Of a DNA stretch of 64,000 bases, positions 13,141-28,055 are shown piece after piece. The stretch comes from Apostichopus japonicus (Eukaryota > Echinodermata > Holothuroidea > Aspidochirotida > Stichopodidae). Within the stretch, counting starts at the first letter, position 1. Each line of letters begins with the position of its first letter. A model generated the notes under the pieces. That model searched no databases, had not been told where the DNA came from, and worked only from the letters and a program-made list of their open reading frames with translations. The translations under genes were made by a program, and so were the position numbers. The DNA is taken from assembly GCF_037975245.1 (NCBI RefSeq), contig NC_092565.1, forward strand, positions 1,620,499 to 1,684,498. The letters are read 5' to 3'.

Positions 13141-16100
13141 CGATCAATCGAATGTGCGACACCGATCAATCGAATTTTCGACACCGATCAATCGAATGTT
13201 TGACACCGATCAATCGAATGTTCGGCACAGATCAATCTAATGTTCGATACCCATTAATCGAATGTGCGACACCCATCAGTTGATTTTGAAACCGATCAAT
13301 CGAATGTGCGACACCGATCAATCGAATATGCGACACCGATCAATCGAATGTGCGACACCCATCAATCTAATGTGCGACACCGATCAATGGAATGTTCGAC
13401 ACCGATCAATCGAATGTGTGGCACCGATCAATCGAATGTGAGACACCGATCAATCGAATGTGCGACACCGATCAATCGAATGTTCGACACCGATCAATCG
13501 AATGTTTGACACCGATCAATCGAATGTGCGACACGGATCACACGAATGTGCGACACCCATCAATTGAATTTGAAACCGATCAATCGAATGTGCGACACCG
13601 ATCAATCGAATATGCGACACCGATCAATCGAATATGCGACACCCATTAATCTAATTTGAGACACCGATCAATCGAATATGCGGCACCGATCAATCGAATG
13701 TGCGACACCGATCAATCGAATGTTCGACACGGATCAATCGAATGTGCGATACCCATTAATCGAATGTGCGGCACCCATCAATCGAATGTACGATACCCAT
13801 TAATCGAATGTTCGACACCGGTCAATCGAATGTGCTACACCCATAAATCTAATGTGCGACACCCATCAATCGAATGTACGATACCCATTAATCGAATGTA
13901 CATTACCCATCAATCGAATTTGCGACACCCATCAATCGAATGTGCGACACCGATCAATCGAATGTGCGTCACCGATCAATCGAATGTTCGACACCGATCA
14001 ACCAATGTGTGACACCGATCAATCGAATGTGCGGCACCGATAAATCGAATGTGCGACACGGATCACACGAATGTGCCACCCCGATCAATCGAATGTGCGA
14101 CACCGATCAATCGAATGTGCGACACCGATCAATCGAATGTGCGACACCCATCAATCGAATGTGCGACACCCATCAATCGAATGTGCGACACCGATCAATC
14201 CAATGGGCGACACCGATCAATCGAATGTACGGGACCCATCAATCGAATTTGCGACACACGTCAATCTAATGTGCGACACCGATCAATCGAATGTTCGACA
14301 CGGATCAATCGAATGTACGATACCCATTAATCGAATGTACATTACCCATCATTCAAATTTTCGACATCCATCATTCGAATGTGCGACACCCATCAATCGA
14401 ATGTGCGACACCGATCAATCGAATGTTCGACACCGATCAATCGAATGTTTGACACCGATCAATCGAATGTTCGGCACAGATCAATCTAATGTTCGACACC
14501 GATCAATCGAATGTGCGACACCGATCAATTGAATTTGAAACCGATCAATCGAATGTGCGACACCGATCAATCGAATATGCGACACCGATCAATCGAATAT
14601 GCGACACCCATTAATCTAATGTGCGACACCGATCAATCGAATGTGCGACACCGATCAATCGAATGTGCGACACCGATCAATCGAATGTGCCACACCGATC
14701 AATCGAATGTGCGGCACCGATAAATCGAATGTGCGACACAGATCACACGAATGTGCCACCCCGATCAATCGAATGTGCGACACCGATCAATCGAATGTGC
14801 GACACCGATCAATCGAATGTGCGGCACCGATCAATCGAATGTTCGACACCGATCAATCGAATGTTCGACACCGATCAATCGAATGTGTGACACGGATCAT
14901 ACGAATGTGCCACCCCGATCAATCGAATGTTCGACACAGATCACAAGAATGTGCGACACCGATCAATCGAATGTGCGACACCCATCAATCGAATGTGCGA
15001 CACCGATCAATCGAATGTGCGACACCGATCAATCGAATGTACGGGACCCATCAATCGAATTTGCGACACACATCAATCTAATGTGCGACACCGATCAATC
15101 GAATGTTCGACACGGATCAATCGAATGTACGATACCCATTAATCGAATGTACATTACCCATCAATCAAATTTTCGACACCCATCATTCGAATGTGCGACA
15201 GCGATAATCGAATGTGCGACACCGATCAATCGAATGTTCGGCACAGATCAATCTAATGTGCGGCTTCGATCAATCGAATGTGCGACACCCATCAATCGAA
15301 TGTGCGACACCGATCAATCGAATGTGAGACACCGATCAATCGAATGTTTGACACCGATCAATCGAATCTTCGGCACAGATCAATCTAATGTTCGATACCC
15401 ATTAATCGAATGTGCGACACCCATCAATCTAATGTGCGACACCGAACAATCGAATGTTCGACACCGATCAATCGAATGTGCGACACGGATCACACGAATG
15501 TGCGACACCCATCAATTGAATTTGAAACCGATCAATCGAATGTGCGACACCGATCAATCGAATATGCGACACCCATCAATCGAATATGCGACACCGATCA
15601 ATGGAATGTTCGACACCGATCAATCGAATGTGTGGCACCGATCAATCGAATGTGAGACACCGATCAATCGAATGTGCGGCAACGATCAATCGAATGTGCG
15701 GCACCGATCAATCGAATGTTCGACACAGATCAATCGAATGTTCGATACCCATCAATCGAATGTTCGACACCGATCAATCGAATGTTTGACACCCATCAAT
15801 CTAATGTGCGACATCGAGCAATCGAATGTTCGACACCGATCAATCGAATGTGCGACATGGATCACACGAATGTGCGACACCGATCAATCTAATGTGCGAC
15901 ACCCATCAATCGAATGTGCAACATGGATCACACGAATGTGCGACACCGATCAATCTAATGTGCGACACCCATCAATCGAATGTGCGACACGGATCAATCG
16001 AATGTGCGACACCCATCAATCGAATGTGCGACACCGATCAATCGAATGTGCCACACCGATCAATCGAATGTGCCACACCGATCAATCGAATGTGCCACAC

Positions 16101-17044
16101 CGATCAATCGAATGTGCGGCACCGATAAATCGAATGTGCGACACGCATCACACGAATGTGCGACACAGATCACACGAATGTGCCACCCCGATCAATCGAA
16201 TGTGCGACACCGATCAATCGAATGTGCGACACCGATCAATCGAATGTGCGACACCGATCAATCGAATGTTCGACACCGATCAATCGAATGTTCGATACCC
16301 ATTAATCGAATGTGCGGCACCGAACAATCTAATGTTCGACACCGATCAATCGAATGTGCGACACGGATCACACGAATGTGCGACACCCATCAATTGAATT
16401 TGAAACCGATCAATCGAATGTGCGACACCGATCAATCGAATATGCGACACCCATCAATCGAATATGCGACACCGATCAATGGAATGTTCGATACCGATCA
16501 ATCGAATGTGTGGCACCCATCAATCGAATGTGCGACACCGATCAATCGAATGTGCGGCACCCCTCAATCGAATGTTCGATACCCATTAATCGAATGTTGG
16601 ACACCGATCAATCGAATGTGCGACACCGATCAATCGAATGTGCGGCACCCATCAATCGAATGTACGATACCCATTAATCGAATGTTCGACACCGATCAAT
16701 CGAATGTGCTACACCCATCAATCTAATGTGCGACACCCATCAATCGAATGTGCGACACGGATCAATCGAATGTGCGACACCGATCAATCCAATGGGCGAC
16801 ACCGATCAATCGAATGTACGTTACCCATCAATCGAATTTGCGACACACATCAATCTAATGTGCGACACCGATCAATCGAATGTTCGACACGGATCCATCG
16901 AATGTACGATACCCATTAATCGAATGTACATTACCCATCAATCGAATTTGCGACACCCATCATTCGAATGTGCGACAGCGATAATCGAATGTGCGACACC
17001 GATCAATCGAAAGTTCGGCACAGATCAATCTAATGTGCGGCACC

Positions 17045-20000
17045 GATCAATCGCATATGCGACACCCATCAAGAGAATGTGCAACACGGATCACATGAAT
17101 GTACCACCCCGATCAATCGTATGTGCGACATCGATAAATCGAATGTGCGACACGGATCACACGAATGTGCAACACTGATCAATCGAATGTTCGACACGGA
17201 TCAATCGGATGTACGACACTGATCAATCAGATGTGCAACACTGATCAATCGAATGTTCGGCACCGAACAATCGAATGTTCGAAACCCATTAATCGAATGT
17301 GCGACACGGATCAATCGAATGTGCCACACCGATCAATCGAATGTGCCACACCGATCAATCGAATGTGCGACACGCATCAATTGAATTTGAAACCGATCAA
17401 TCGAATGTGCGACACCGATCAATCGAAATGCGACACCGATCAATCGAATGTGCGACACCCATCAATCTAATGTGCGACACCGATCAATCGAATGTGCGAC
17501 ACCGATCAATCGAATGTGCCACACCGATCAATCGAATGTGCGGCACCGATCAATCGAATGTTCGGCACAGATCAATCTAATGTGCGGCTTCGATCAATCG
17601 AATGTGCGACACCCATCAATCGAATGTGCGACACCGATCAATCGAATTTTCGACACCGATCAATCGAATGTTTGACACCGATCAATCGAATGTTCGGCAC
17701 AGATCAATCTAATGTTCGATACCCATTAATCGAATGTGCGACACCCATCAGTTGAATTTGAAACCGATCAATCGAATGTGCGACACCGATCAATCGAATA
17801 TGCGACACCCATCAATCGAATATGCGACACCGATCAATGGAATGTTCGACACCGATCAATCGAATGTGTGGCACCGATCAATCGAATGTGAGACACCGAT
17901 CAATCGAATGTGCGGCAACGATCAATCGAATGTGCGGCACCGATCAATCGAATGTTCGACACAGATCAATCGAATGTTTGACACCCATCAATCTAATGTG
18001 CGACACCGAGCAATCGAATGTTTGACACCCATCAATCTAATGTGCGACACCGAGCAATCGAATGTTCGACACCGATCAATCGAATGTGCGGCAACGATCA
18101 ATCGTATGTGCGGCACCGATCAATCGAATGTTCGACACAGATCAATCGAATGTTCGATACCCATTAATCGAATGTGCGACACCGAGCAATCGAATGTTCG
18201 ACACCGATCAATCGAATGTGCGACATGGATCACACGAATGTGCGACACCGATCAATCTAATGTGCGACACCCATCAATCGAATGTGCGACATGGATCACA
18301 CGAATGTGCGACACCGATCAATCTAATGTGCGACACCCATCAATCGAATGTGAGACACCGATCAATCGAATGTGAGACACCTATCAATCGAATGTGCGGC
18401 ACCGATCAATCGAATGTACGATACCCATCAATCTAATGTGCGACACCGATCAATCGAATGTGCGACAAGGATCAATCGCATATGCGACACCCATCAAGAG
18501 AATGTGCAACACGGATCACATGAATGTGCCACCCCGATCAATCGTATGTGCGACATCGATAAATCGAATGTGCGACACGGATCACACGAATGTGCAACAC
18601 TGATCAATCGAATGTTCGACACGGATCAATCGGATGTACGACACTGATCAATCAGATGTGCAACACTGATCAATCGAATGTTCGGCACCGAACAATCGAA
18701 TGTTCGAAACCCATTAATCGAATGTGCGACACGGATCAATCGAATGTGCCACACCGATCAATCGAATGTGCCACACCGATCAATCGAATGTGCGACACCC
18801 ATCAATTGAATTTGAAACCGATCAATCGAATGTGCGACACCGATCAATCGAATATGCGACACCGATCAATCGAATGTGCGACACCCATCAATCTAATGTG
18901 CGACACCGATCAATCGAATGTGCGACACCGATCAATCGAATGTGCCACACCGATCAATCGAATGTGCGGCACCGATCAATCGAATGTTCGGCACAGATCA
19001 ATCTAATGTGCGGCTTCGATCAATCGAATGTGCGACACCCATCAATCGAATGTGCGACACCGATCAATCGAATTTTCGACACCGATCAATCGAATGTTTG
19101 ACACCGATCAATCGAATGTTCGGCACAGATCAATCTAATGTTCGATACCCATTAATCGAATGTGCGACACCCATCAGTTGAATTTGAAACCGATCAATCG
19201 AATGTGCGACACCGATCAATCGAATATGCGACACCCATCAATCGAATATGCGACACCGATCAATGGAATGTTCGACACCGATCAATCGAATGTGTGGCAC
19301 CGATCAATCGAATGTGAGACACCGATCAATCGAATGTGCGGCAACGATCAATCGAATGTGCGGCACCGATCAATCGAATGTTCGACACAGATCAATCGAA
19401 TGTTCGATACCCATTAATCGAATGTTCGACACCGATCAATCGAATGTTTGACACCCATTAATCTAATGTGCGACACCGAGCAATCGAATGTTCGACACCG
19501 ATCAATCGAATGTGCGGCAACGATCAATCGAATGTGCGGCACCGATCAATCGAATGTTCGACACAGATCAATCGAATGTTCGATACCCATTAATCGAATG
19601 TGCGACACCGAGCAATCGAATGTTCGACACCGATCAATCGAATGTGCGACATGGATCACACGAATGTGCGACACCGATCAATCGAATGTGCGACACCCAT
19701 CAATCGAATGTGCGACATGGATCACACGAATGTGCGACACCGATCAATCTAATGTGCGACACCCATCAATCGAATGTGAGACACCGATCAATCGAATGTG
19801 AGACACCTATCAATCGAATGTGCGGCACCGATCAATCGAATGTACGATACCCATCAATCTAATGTGCGACACCGATCAATCGAATGTGCGACAAGGATCA
19901 ATCGCATATGCGACACCCATCAAGAGAATGTGCAACACGGATCACATGAATGTGCCACCCCGATCAATCGTATGTGCGACATCGATAAATCGAATGTGCG

Positions 20001-20660
20001 ACACGGATCACACGAATGTGCAACACTGATCAATCGAATGTTCGACACGGATCAATCGGATGTACGACACTGATCAATCAGATGTGCAACACTGATCAAT
20101 CGAATGTTCGGCACCGAACAATCGAATGTTCGAAACCCATTAATCGAATGTGCGACACGGATCAATCGAATGTGCCACACCGATCAATCGAATGTGCCAC
20201 ACCGATCAATCGAATGTGCGACACCCATCAATTGAATTTGAAACCGATCAATCGAATGTGCGACACCGATCAATCGAATATGCGACACCGATCAATCGAA
20301 TGTGCGACACCCATCAATCTAATGTGCGACACCGATCAATCGAATGTGCGACACCGATCAATCGAATGTGCCACACCGATCAATCGAATGTGCGGCACCG
20401 ATCAATCGAATGTTCGGCACAGATCAATCTAATGTGCGGCTTCGATCAATCGAATGTGCGACACCCATCAATCGAATGTGCGACACCGATCAATCGAATT
20501 TTCGACACCGATCAATCGAATGTTTGACACCGATCAATCGAATGTTCGGCACAGATCAATCTAATGTTCGATACCCATTAATCGAATGTGCGACACCCAT
20601 CAGTTGAATTTCAAACCGATCAATCGAATGTGCGACACCGATCAATCGAATATGCGACAC
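17045..20660 (+). repeat. Second run of the 65-monomer higher-order repeat
   Basis: This is the image of 9525-13140 inside duplication copy C2. AAGAG landmarks are at 17071, 18496 and 19922, so the 1,425 then 1,426 spacing is repeated, including the single-base deletion near 17426 that marks the first unit. Inheritance of this deletion shows that the 65-mer expansion predates the 7.6-kb duplication. Confidence 0.9.
17971..18058 (+). repeat. Two-monomer (44-bp) patch duplicated without length change
   Basis: Bases 17971-18014 are identical to 18015-18058. The homologous position in copy C1 (10451-10494) instead holds two different monomers, with ATAATCGATACCC and CATGAATCG. Lengths on both sides are unchanged, so two monomers were replaced rather than added. 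This is what gene conversion from the neighbouring pair would leave; a balanced insertion and deletion would look the same. Confidence 0.85.
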
Positions 20661-20984
20661 CGATCAATCGAATGTGCGACACCGATCAATCGAATTTTCG
20701 ACACCGATCAATCGAATGTTTGACACCGATCAATCGAATGTTCGGCACAGATCAATCTAATGTTCGATACCCATTAATCGAATGTGCGACACCCATCAGT
20801 TGATTTTGAAACCGATCAATCGAATGTGCGACACCGATCAATCGAATATGCGACACCGATCAATCGAATGTGCGACACCCATCAATCTAATGTGCGACAC
20901 CGATCAATGGAATGTTCGACACCGATCAATCGAATGTGTGGCACCGATCAATCGAATGTGAGACACCGATCAATCGAATGTGCG

Positions 20985-23900
20985 GCAACGATCAATCGAA
21001 TGTGCGGCACCGATCAATCGAATGTTCGACACAGATCAATCGAATGTTCGATACCCATTAATCGAATGTTCGACACCGATCAATCGAATGTTTGACACCC
21101 ATCAATCTAATGTGCGACACCGAGCAATCGAATGTTCGACACCGATCAATCGAATGTGCGGCAACGATCAATCGAATGTGCGGCACCGATCAATCGAATG
21201 TTCGACACAGATCAATCGAATGTTCGATACCCATTAATCGAATGTGCGACACCGAGCAATCGAATGTTCGACACCGATCAATCGAATGTGCGACATGGAT
21301 CACACGAATGTGCGACACCGATCAATCTAATGTGCGACACCCATCAATCGAATGTGCGACATGGATCACACGAATGTGCGACACCGATCAATCTAATGTG
21401 CGACACCCATCAATCGAATGTGAGACACCGATCAATCGAATGTGAGACACCTATCAATCGAATGTGCGGCACCGATCAATCGAATGTACGATACCCATCA
21501 ATCTAATGTGCGACACCGATCAATCGAATGTGCGACAAGGATCAATCGCATATGCGACACCCATCAAGAGAATGTGCAACACGGATCACATGAATGTGCC
21601 ACCCGATCAATCGTATGTGCGACATCGATAAATCGAATGTGCGACACGGATCACACGAATGTGCAACACTGATCAATCGAATGTTCGACACGGATCAATC
21701 GGATGTACGACACTGATCAATCAGATGTGCAACACTGATCAATCGAATGTTCGGCACCGAACAATCGAATGTTCGAAACCCATTAATCGAATGTGCGACA
21801 CGGATCAATCGAATGTGCCACACCGATCAATCGAATGTGCCACACCGATCAATCGAATGTGCGAAACCCATCAATTGAATTTGAAACCGATCAATCGAAT
21901 GTGCGACACCGATCAATCGAATATGCGACACCGATCAATCGAATGTGCGACACCCATCAATCTAATGTGCGACACCGATCAATCGAATGTGCGACACCGA
22001 TCAATCGAATGTGCGGCACCGATCAATCGAATGTGCGGCACCGATCAATCGAATGTTCGGCACAGATCAATCTAATGTGCGGCTTCGATCAATCGAATGT
22101 GCGACACCCATCAATCGAATGTGCGACACCGATCAATCGAATTTTCGACACCGATCAATCGAATGTTTGACACCGATCAATCGAATGTTCGGCACAGATC
22201 AATCTAATGTTCGATACCCATTAATCGAATGTGCGACACCCATCAGTTGAATTTCAAACCGATCAATCGAATGTGCGACACCGATCAATCGAATATGCGA
22301 CACCCATCAATCGAATATGCGACACCGATCAATGGAATGTTCGACACCGATCAATCGAATGTGTGGCACCGATCAATCGAATGTGAGACACCGATCAATC
22401 GAATGTGCGGCAACGATCAATCGAATGTGCGGCACCGATCAATCGAATGTTCGACACAGATCAATCGAATGTTCGATACCCATCAATCGAATGTTCGACA
22501 CCGATCAATCGAATGTTTGACACCCATCAATCTAATGTGCGACACCGAGCAATCGAATGTTCGACACCGATCAATCGAATGTGCGGCAACGATCAATCGA
22601 ATGTGCGGCACCGATCAATCGAATGTGCGACACAGATCAATCGAATGTTCGATACCCATTAATCGAATGTTCGACACCGATCAATCGAATGTTTGACACC
22701 CATCAATCGAATGTGCGACACCGAGCAATCGAATGTTCGACACCGATCAATCGAATGTGCGACATGGATCACACGAATGTGCGACACCGATCAATCGAAT
22801 GTGCGACACCGATCAATCGAATGTGCGACACGGATCACACGAATGTGCGACACGGATCACACGAATGTGCCACCCCGATCAATCGAATGTGCGACACCGA
22901 TCAATCGAATGTTCGACACCGATCAATCGAATGTGCGGCACCGATCAATCGAATGTTCGACACCGATCAATCGAATGTTCGACACCGATCAATCGAATGT
23001 GCGACATGGATCACACGAATGTGCGACACCGATCAATCGAATGTGCGACACCCATCAATCGAATGTGCGACATGGATCACACGAATGTGCGACACCGATC
23101 AATCTAATGTGCGACACCCATCAATCGAATGTGCGACACGGATCAATCGAATGTGCGACACCCATCAATCGAATGTGCGACACCGATCAATCGAATGTGC
23201 CACACCGATCAATCCAATGTGCCACACCGATCAATCGAATGTGCCACACCGATCAATCGAATGTGCGGCACCGATAAATCGAATGTGCGACACGCATCAC
23301 ACGAATGTGCGACACAGATCACACGAATGTGCCACCCCGATCAATCGAATGTGCGACACCGATCAATCGAATGTGCGACACCGATCAATCGAATGTGCGG
23401 CACCGATCAATCGAATGTTCGACACCGATCAATCGAATGTTCGATACCCATTAATCGAATGTGCGACACCATATCAATCTAATGTGCGACATCGAACAAT
23501 CTAATGTTCGACACCGATCAATCGAATGTGCGACACGGATCACACGAATGTGCGACACCCATCAATTGAATTTGAAACCGATCAATCGAATATTCGACAC
23601 CCATCAATCGAATATGCGACACCGATCAATGGAATGTTCGACACCGATCAATCGAATGTGTGGCACCCATTAATCGAATGTGCGACACCGATCAATCGAA
23701 TGTGCGGCACCCCTCAGTCGAATGTTCGATACCCATTAATCGAATGTTGGACACCGATCAAACGAATGTGCGGCACCCATCAATCGAATGTACGATACCC
23801 ATCAATCTAATGTGCGACACCGATCAATCGAATGTGCGACACGGATCAATCGCATATGCGGCACCGATCGATCGAATGGCGACACCGATCAATCGATTGT

Positions 23901-26900
23901 GCGGCACCGATCAATCGAATGTGCGACACCGATCAATCGAATGTTCGACACCCATTAATCGAATGTGCGACACGGATCAATCGAATGTGCCACACCGATC
24001 AATCGAATGTGCCACACCGATCAATCGAATGTGCGACACCCATCAATTGAATCTGAAACCGATCAATCGAATGTGCCACACCCATCAATCTAATGTGCGA
24101 CACCGATAAACCGAATGTGCGACACCGATCAATCGAATGTGCCACACCGATCAATCGAATGTGCGGCACCGATCAATCGAATGTTCGGCACAGATCAATC
24201 TAATGTTCAATACCCATTAATCGAATGTGCGACACCCATCAATCTAATGTGCGACACCGAACAATCGAATGTTCGACACCGATCAATCGAATGTGCGACA
24301 CGGATCACACGAATGTGCGACACCCATCAGTTGAATTTGAAACCGATCAATCGAATGTGCGACACCGATCAATCGAATATGCGACACCCATCAATCGAAT
24401 ATGCGACACCGATCAATGGAATGTTCGACACCGATCAATCGAATGTGTGGCACCGATCAATCGAATGTGAGACACCGATCAATCGAATGTGCGGCAACGA
24501 TCAATCGAATGTGCGGCACCGATCAATCGAATGTTCGACACAGATCAATCGAATGTTCGATACCCATTAATCGAATGTTCGACACCGATCAATCGAATGT
24601 TTGACACCCATCAATCTAATGTGCGACACCGAGCAATCGAATGTTCGACACCGATCAATCGAATGTGCGACATGGATCACACGAATGTGCGACACCGATC
24701 AATCGAATGTGCGACACCGATCAATCGAATGTGCGACACGGATCACACGAATGTGCGACACGGATCACACGAATGTGCCACCCCGATCAATCGAATGTGC
24801 GACACCGATCAATCGAATGTTCGACACCGATCAATCGAATGTGCGGCACCGATCAATCGAATGTTCGACACGGATCAATCGAATGTTCGACACCGATCAA
24901 TCGAATGTGTGACACGGATCACACGAATGTGCCACCAAGATCAATCGAATGTTCGACACAGATCACAAGAATGTGCGACACCGATCAATCGAATGTGCGA
25001 CACCCATCAATCGAATGTGCGACACACATCAATCGAATGTGCGACACCGATCAATCCAATGGGCGACACCGATCAATCGAATGTACGGGACCAATCAATC
25101 GAATTTGCGACACACATCAATCTAATGTGCGACACCGATCAATCGAATGTTCGACACGGATCAATCGAATGTACGATACCCATTAATCGAATGTACATTA
25201 CCCATCAATCAAATTTTAGACACCCATCATTCGAATGTGCGACAGCGATAATCGAATGTGCGACACCGATCAATCGAATGTTCGGCACAGATCAATCTAA
25301 TGTGCGGCTTCGATCAATCGAATGTGCGACACCCATCAATCGAATGTGCGACACCGATCAATCGAATGTTCGACACCGATCAATCGAATGTTTGACACCG
25401 ATCAATCGAATGTTCGGCACAGATCAATCGAATGTTCGATACCCATTAATCAAATGTTCGACACCGATCAATCGAATGTTTGACACCCATCAATCTAATG
25501 TGCGACACCGAGCAATCGAATGTTCGACACCGATCAATCGAATGTGCGACATGGATCACACGAATGTGCGACACCCATCAATCGAATGTGCGACATGGAT
25601 CACACGAATGTGCGACACCGATCAATCTAATGTGCGACACCCATCAATCGAATGTGAGACACCGATCAATCGAATGTGAGACACCTATCAATCGAATGTG
25701 CGGCACCGATCAATCGAATGTACGATACCCATCAATCTAATGTGCGACACCGATCAATCGAATGTGCGACAAGGATCAATCGCATATGCGACACCCATCA
25801 AGAGAATGTGCAACACGGATCACATGAATGTGCCACCCCGATCAATCGTATGTGCGACATCGATAAATCGAATGTGCGACACGGATCACACGAATGTGCA
25901 ACACTGATCAATCGAATGTTCGACACGGATCAATCGGATGTACGACACTGATCAATCAGATGTGCAACACTGATCAATCGAATGTTCGGCACCGAACAAT
26001 CGAATGTTCGAAACCCATTAATCGAATGTGCGACACGGATCAATCGAATGTGCCACACCGATCAATCGAATGTGCCACACCGATCAATCGAATGTGCGAC
26101 ACCCATCAATTGAATTTGAAACCGATCAATCGAATGTGCGACACCCATCAATCGAATATGCGACACCGATCAATCGAATGTGCGACACCCATCAATCTAA
26201 TGTGCGACACCGATCAATCGAATGTGCGACACCGATCAATCGAATGTGCGGCACCGATCAATCGAATGTTCGGCACAGATCAATCTAATGTGCGGCTTCG
26301 ATCAATCGAATGTGCGACACCCATCAATCGAATGTGCGACACCGATCAATCGAATTTTCGACACCGATCAATCGAATTTTCGACACCGATCAATCGAATG
26401 TTCGGCACAGATCAATCGAATGTTCGGCAGAGATCAATCTAATGTGCGGCTTCGATCAATCGAATGTGCGACACCCATCAATCGAATGTGCGACACCGAT
26501 CAATCGAATGTTCGACACCGAGCAATCGAATGTTCGACACCGATCAATCGAATGTGCGACATGGATCACACGAATGTGCGACACCGATCAATCGAATGTG
26601 CGAACCCGATCAATCGAATGTGCGACACGGATCACACGAATGTGCGACACGGATCACACGAATGTGCCACCCCGATCAATCGAATGTGCGACACCGATCA
26701 ATCGAATGTGAGACACCGATCAATCGAATGTGCGGCAACGATCAATCGAATGTGCGGCACCGATCAATCGAATGTGCGACACAGATCAATCGAATGTTCG
26801 ATACCCATTAATCGAATGTTCGACACCGATCAATCGAATGTTTGACACCCATCAATCTAATGTGCGACACCGAGCAATCGAATGTTCGACACCGATCAAT

Positions 26901-28055
26901 CGAATGTGCGACATGGATCACACGAATGTGCGACACCGATCAATCTAATGTGCGACACCCATCAATCGAATGTGCGACATGGATCACACGAATGTGCGAC
27001 ACCGATCAATCTAATGTGCGACACCCATCAATCGAATGTGCGACACCCATCAATCGAATGTGCGACACCCATCAATCGAATGTGCGACACCGATCAATCG
27101 AATGTGCCACACCGATCGATCCAATGTGCCACACCGATCAATCGAATGTGCCACACCGATCAATCGAATGTGCGGCACCGATCAATCGAATGTGCCACCC
27201 CGATCAATCGAATGTGCGACACCGATCAATCGAATGTGCGGCACCGATCAATCGAATGTTCGACACCGATCAATCGAATGTTCGATACCCATTAATCGAA
27301 TGTGCGACACCCATCAATCTAATGTGCGACATCGAACAATCTAATGTTCGACACCGATCAATCGAATGTGCGACACGGATCACATGAATGTGCGACACCC
27401 ATCAATTGAATTTGAAACCGATCAATCGAATATGCGACACCCATCAATCGAATATGCGACACCGATCAATGGAATGTTCGACACCGATCAATCGAATGTG
27501 TGGCACCCATCAATCGAATATGCGACACCGATCAATCGAATGTGCGGCACCCCTCAATCGAATGTTCGATACCCATTAATCGAATGTTGGACACCGATCA
27601 ATCGAATGTGCGGCACCCATCAATCGAATGTACGATACCCATCAATCTAATGTGCGACACCGATCAATCGAATGTGCGACACGGATCAATCGCATATGCG
27701 GCACCGATCGATCGAATGGCGACACCCATCAATCGATTGTGCGGCACCGATCAATCGAATGTGCGACACCGATCAATCGAATGTTCGACACCCATTAATC
27801 GAATGTTGAACACCGATCTATCAAATGTGCGGCATCGATAAATCGAATTTGCGGCACCGATAAATCGAATGTGCCACACCGATCAATCGAATGTGCGACA
27901 CGGATGAATCGAATGTGCCACACCGATCAATCTAATGTTCGAAACCCATTAATCGAATGTGCGACACGGATCAATCGAATGTGCCACACCGATCAATCGA
28001 ATGTGCCACACCGATCAATCGAATGTGCGACACCCATCAATTGAATCTGAAACCG
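20985..28055 (+). repeat. Mosaic satellite block between the two large duplications
   Basis: This stretch is pure satellite, assembled from pieces seen elsewhere. Near 21092-22290 it continues the 65-mer family (AAGAG at 21566, 1,644 bp after 19922, with a one-base deletion near 21603). Near 22900-23450 it resembles 8300-8760 and 15850-16280. Bases 25500-26440 match the 65-mer again (AAGAG at 25800; displacement 7,304 from 18496). Bases 23460-23970 recur at 27300-27810 (3,840 bp), and 24180-24700 at 28300-28830 (4,126 bp). The steps between these displacements are 154 and 132 bp, or 7 and 6 monomers. No gene is present. Confidence 0.85.

Larger units (their letters stand above)
5851..13458 (+). 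repeat. Large tandem duplication C, copy 1 (347-mer)
   Basis: The satellite from about 5851 to 13458 is repeated immediately downstream. Displacement is 7,608 bp for roughly the first 1.0 kb and 7,520 bp for the rest. I count eleven 20-bp monomers and four single-base-short monomers in this copy, so 7,608 + 26 = 7,634 = 347 x 22. The junction falls within the run around 13441-13465: the two copies agree up to an AGACACCGATC monomer (13441 against 20961) and diverge at about 13465/20985. A forward frame of 548 codons (7231-8877) is intact in both copies, but it is a by-product of the stop-free monomer and is not proposed as a gene. Confidence 0.92.
13459..20984 (+). repeat. Large tandem duplication C, copy 2 (343-mer)
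   Basis: This is the head-to-tail partner of 5851-13458. Compared with copy 1 it lacks 88 bp (four monomers) near 14490, which changes the displacement from 7,608 to 7,520. Other differences are few: ACGTTACCC near 16820 against ACGGGACCC near 9300; one C-to-G change in CACGCATC near 17373; and a 44-bp length-conserving replacement at 17971-18014. Long stretches look identical by eye. No gene is present. Confidence 0.92.

Noticed and set aside
14751-16397. 548-codon open frame with a 22-residue repeat, also at 7231-8877
   Set aside because: All three forward frames are open to similar extents and give the same 22-residue period, because the monomer is 22 bp and stop-free. Stop-creating variants are frequent, and there is no non-repeat domain, initiation context or flanking gene. 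It is not a leucine-rich-repeat or apolipoprotein-like 22-mer protein.
9525-26440. Recurrent CATCAAGAGAATG and CACATGAATG monomers as a transposon edge or attachment site
   Set aside because: They are ordinary 22-bp variant monomers in register. No foreign sequence, terminal inverted repeat or target-site duplication accompanies them.
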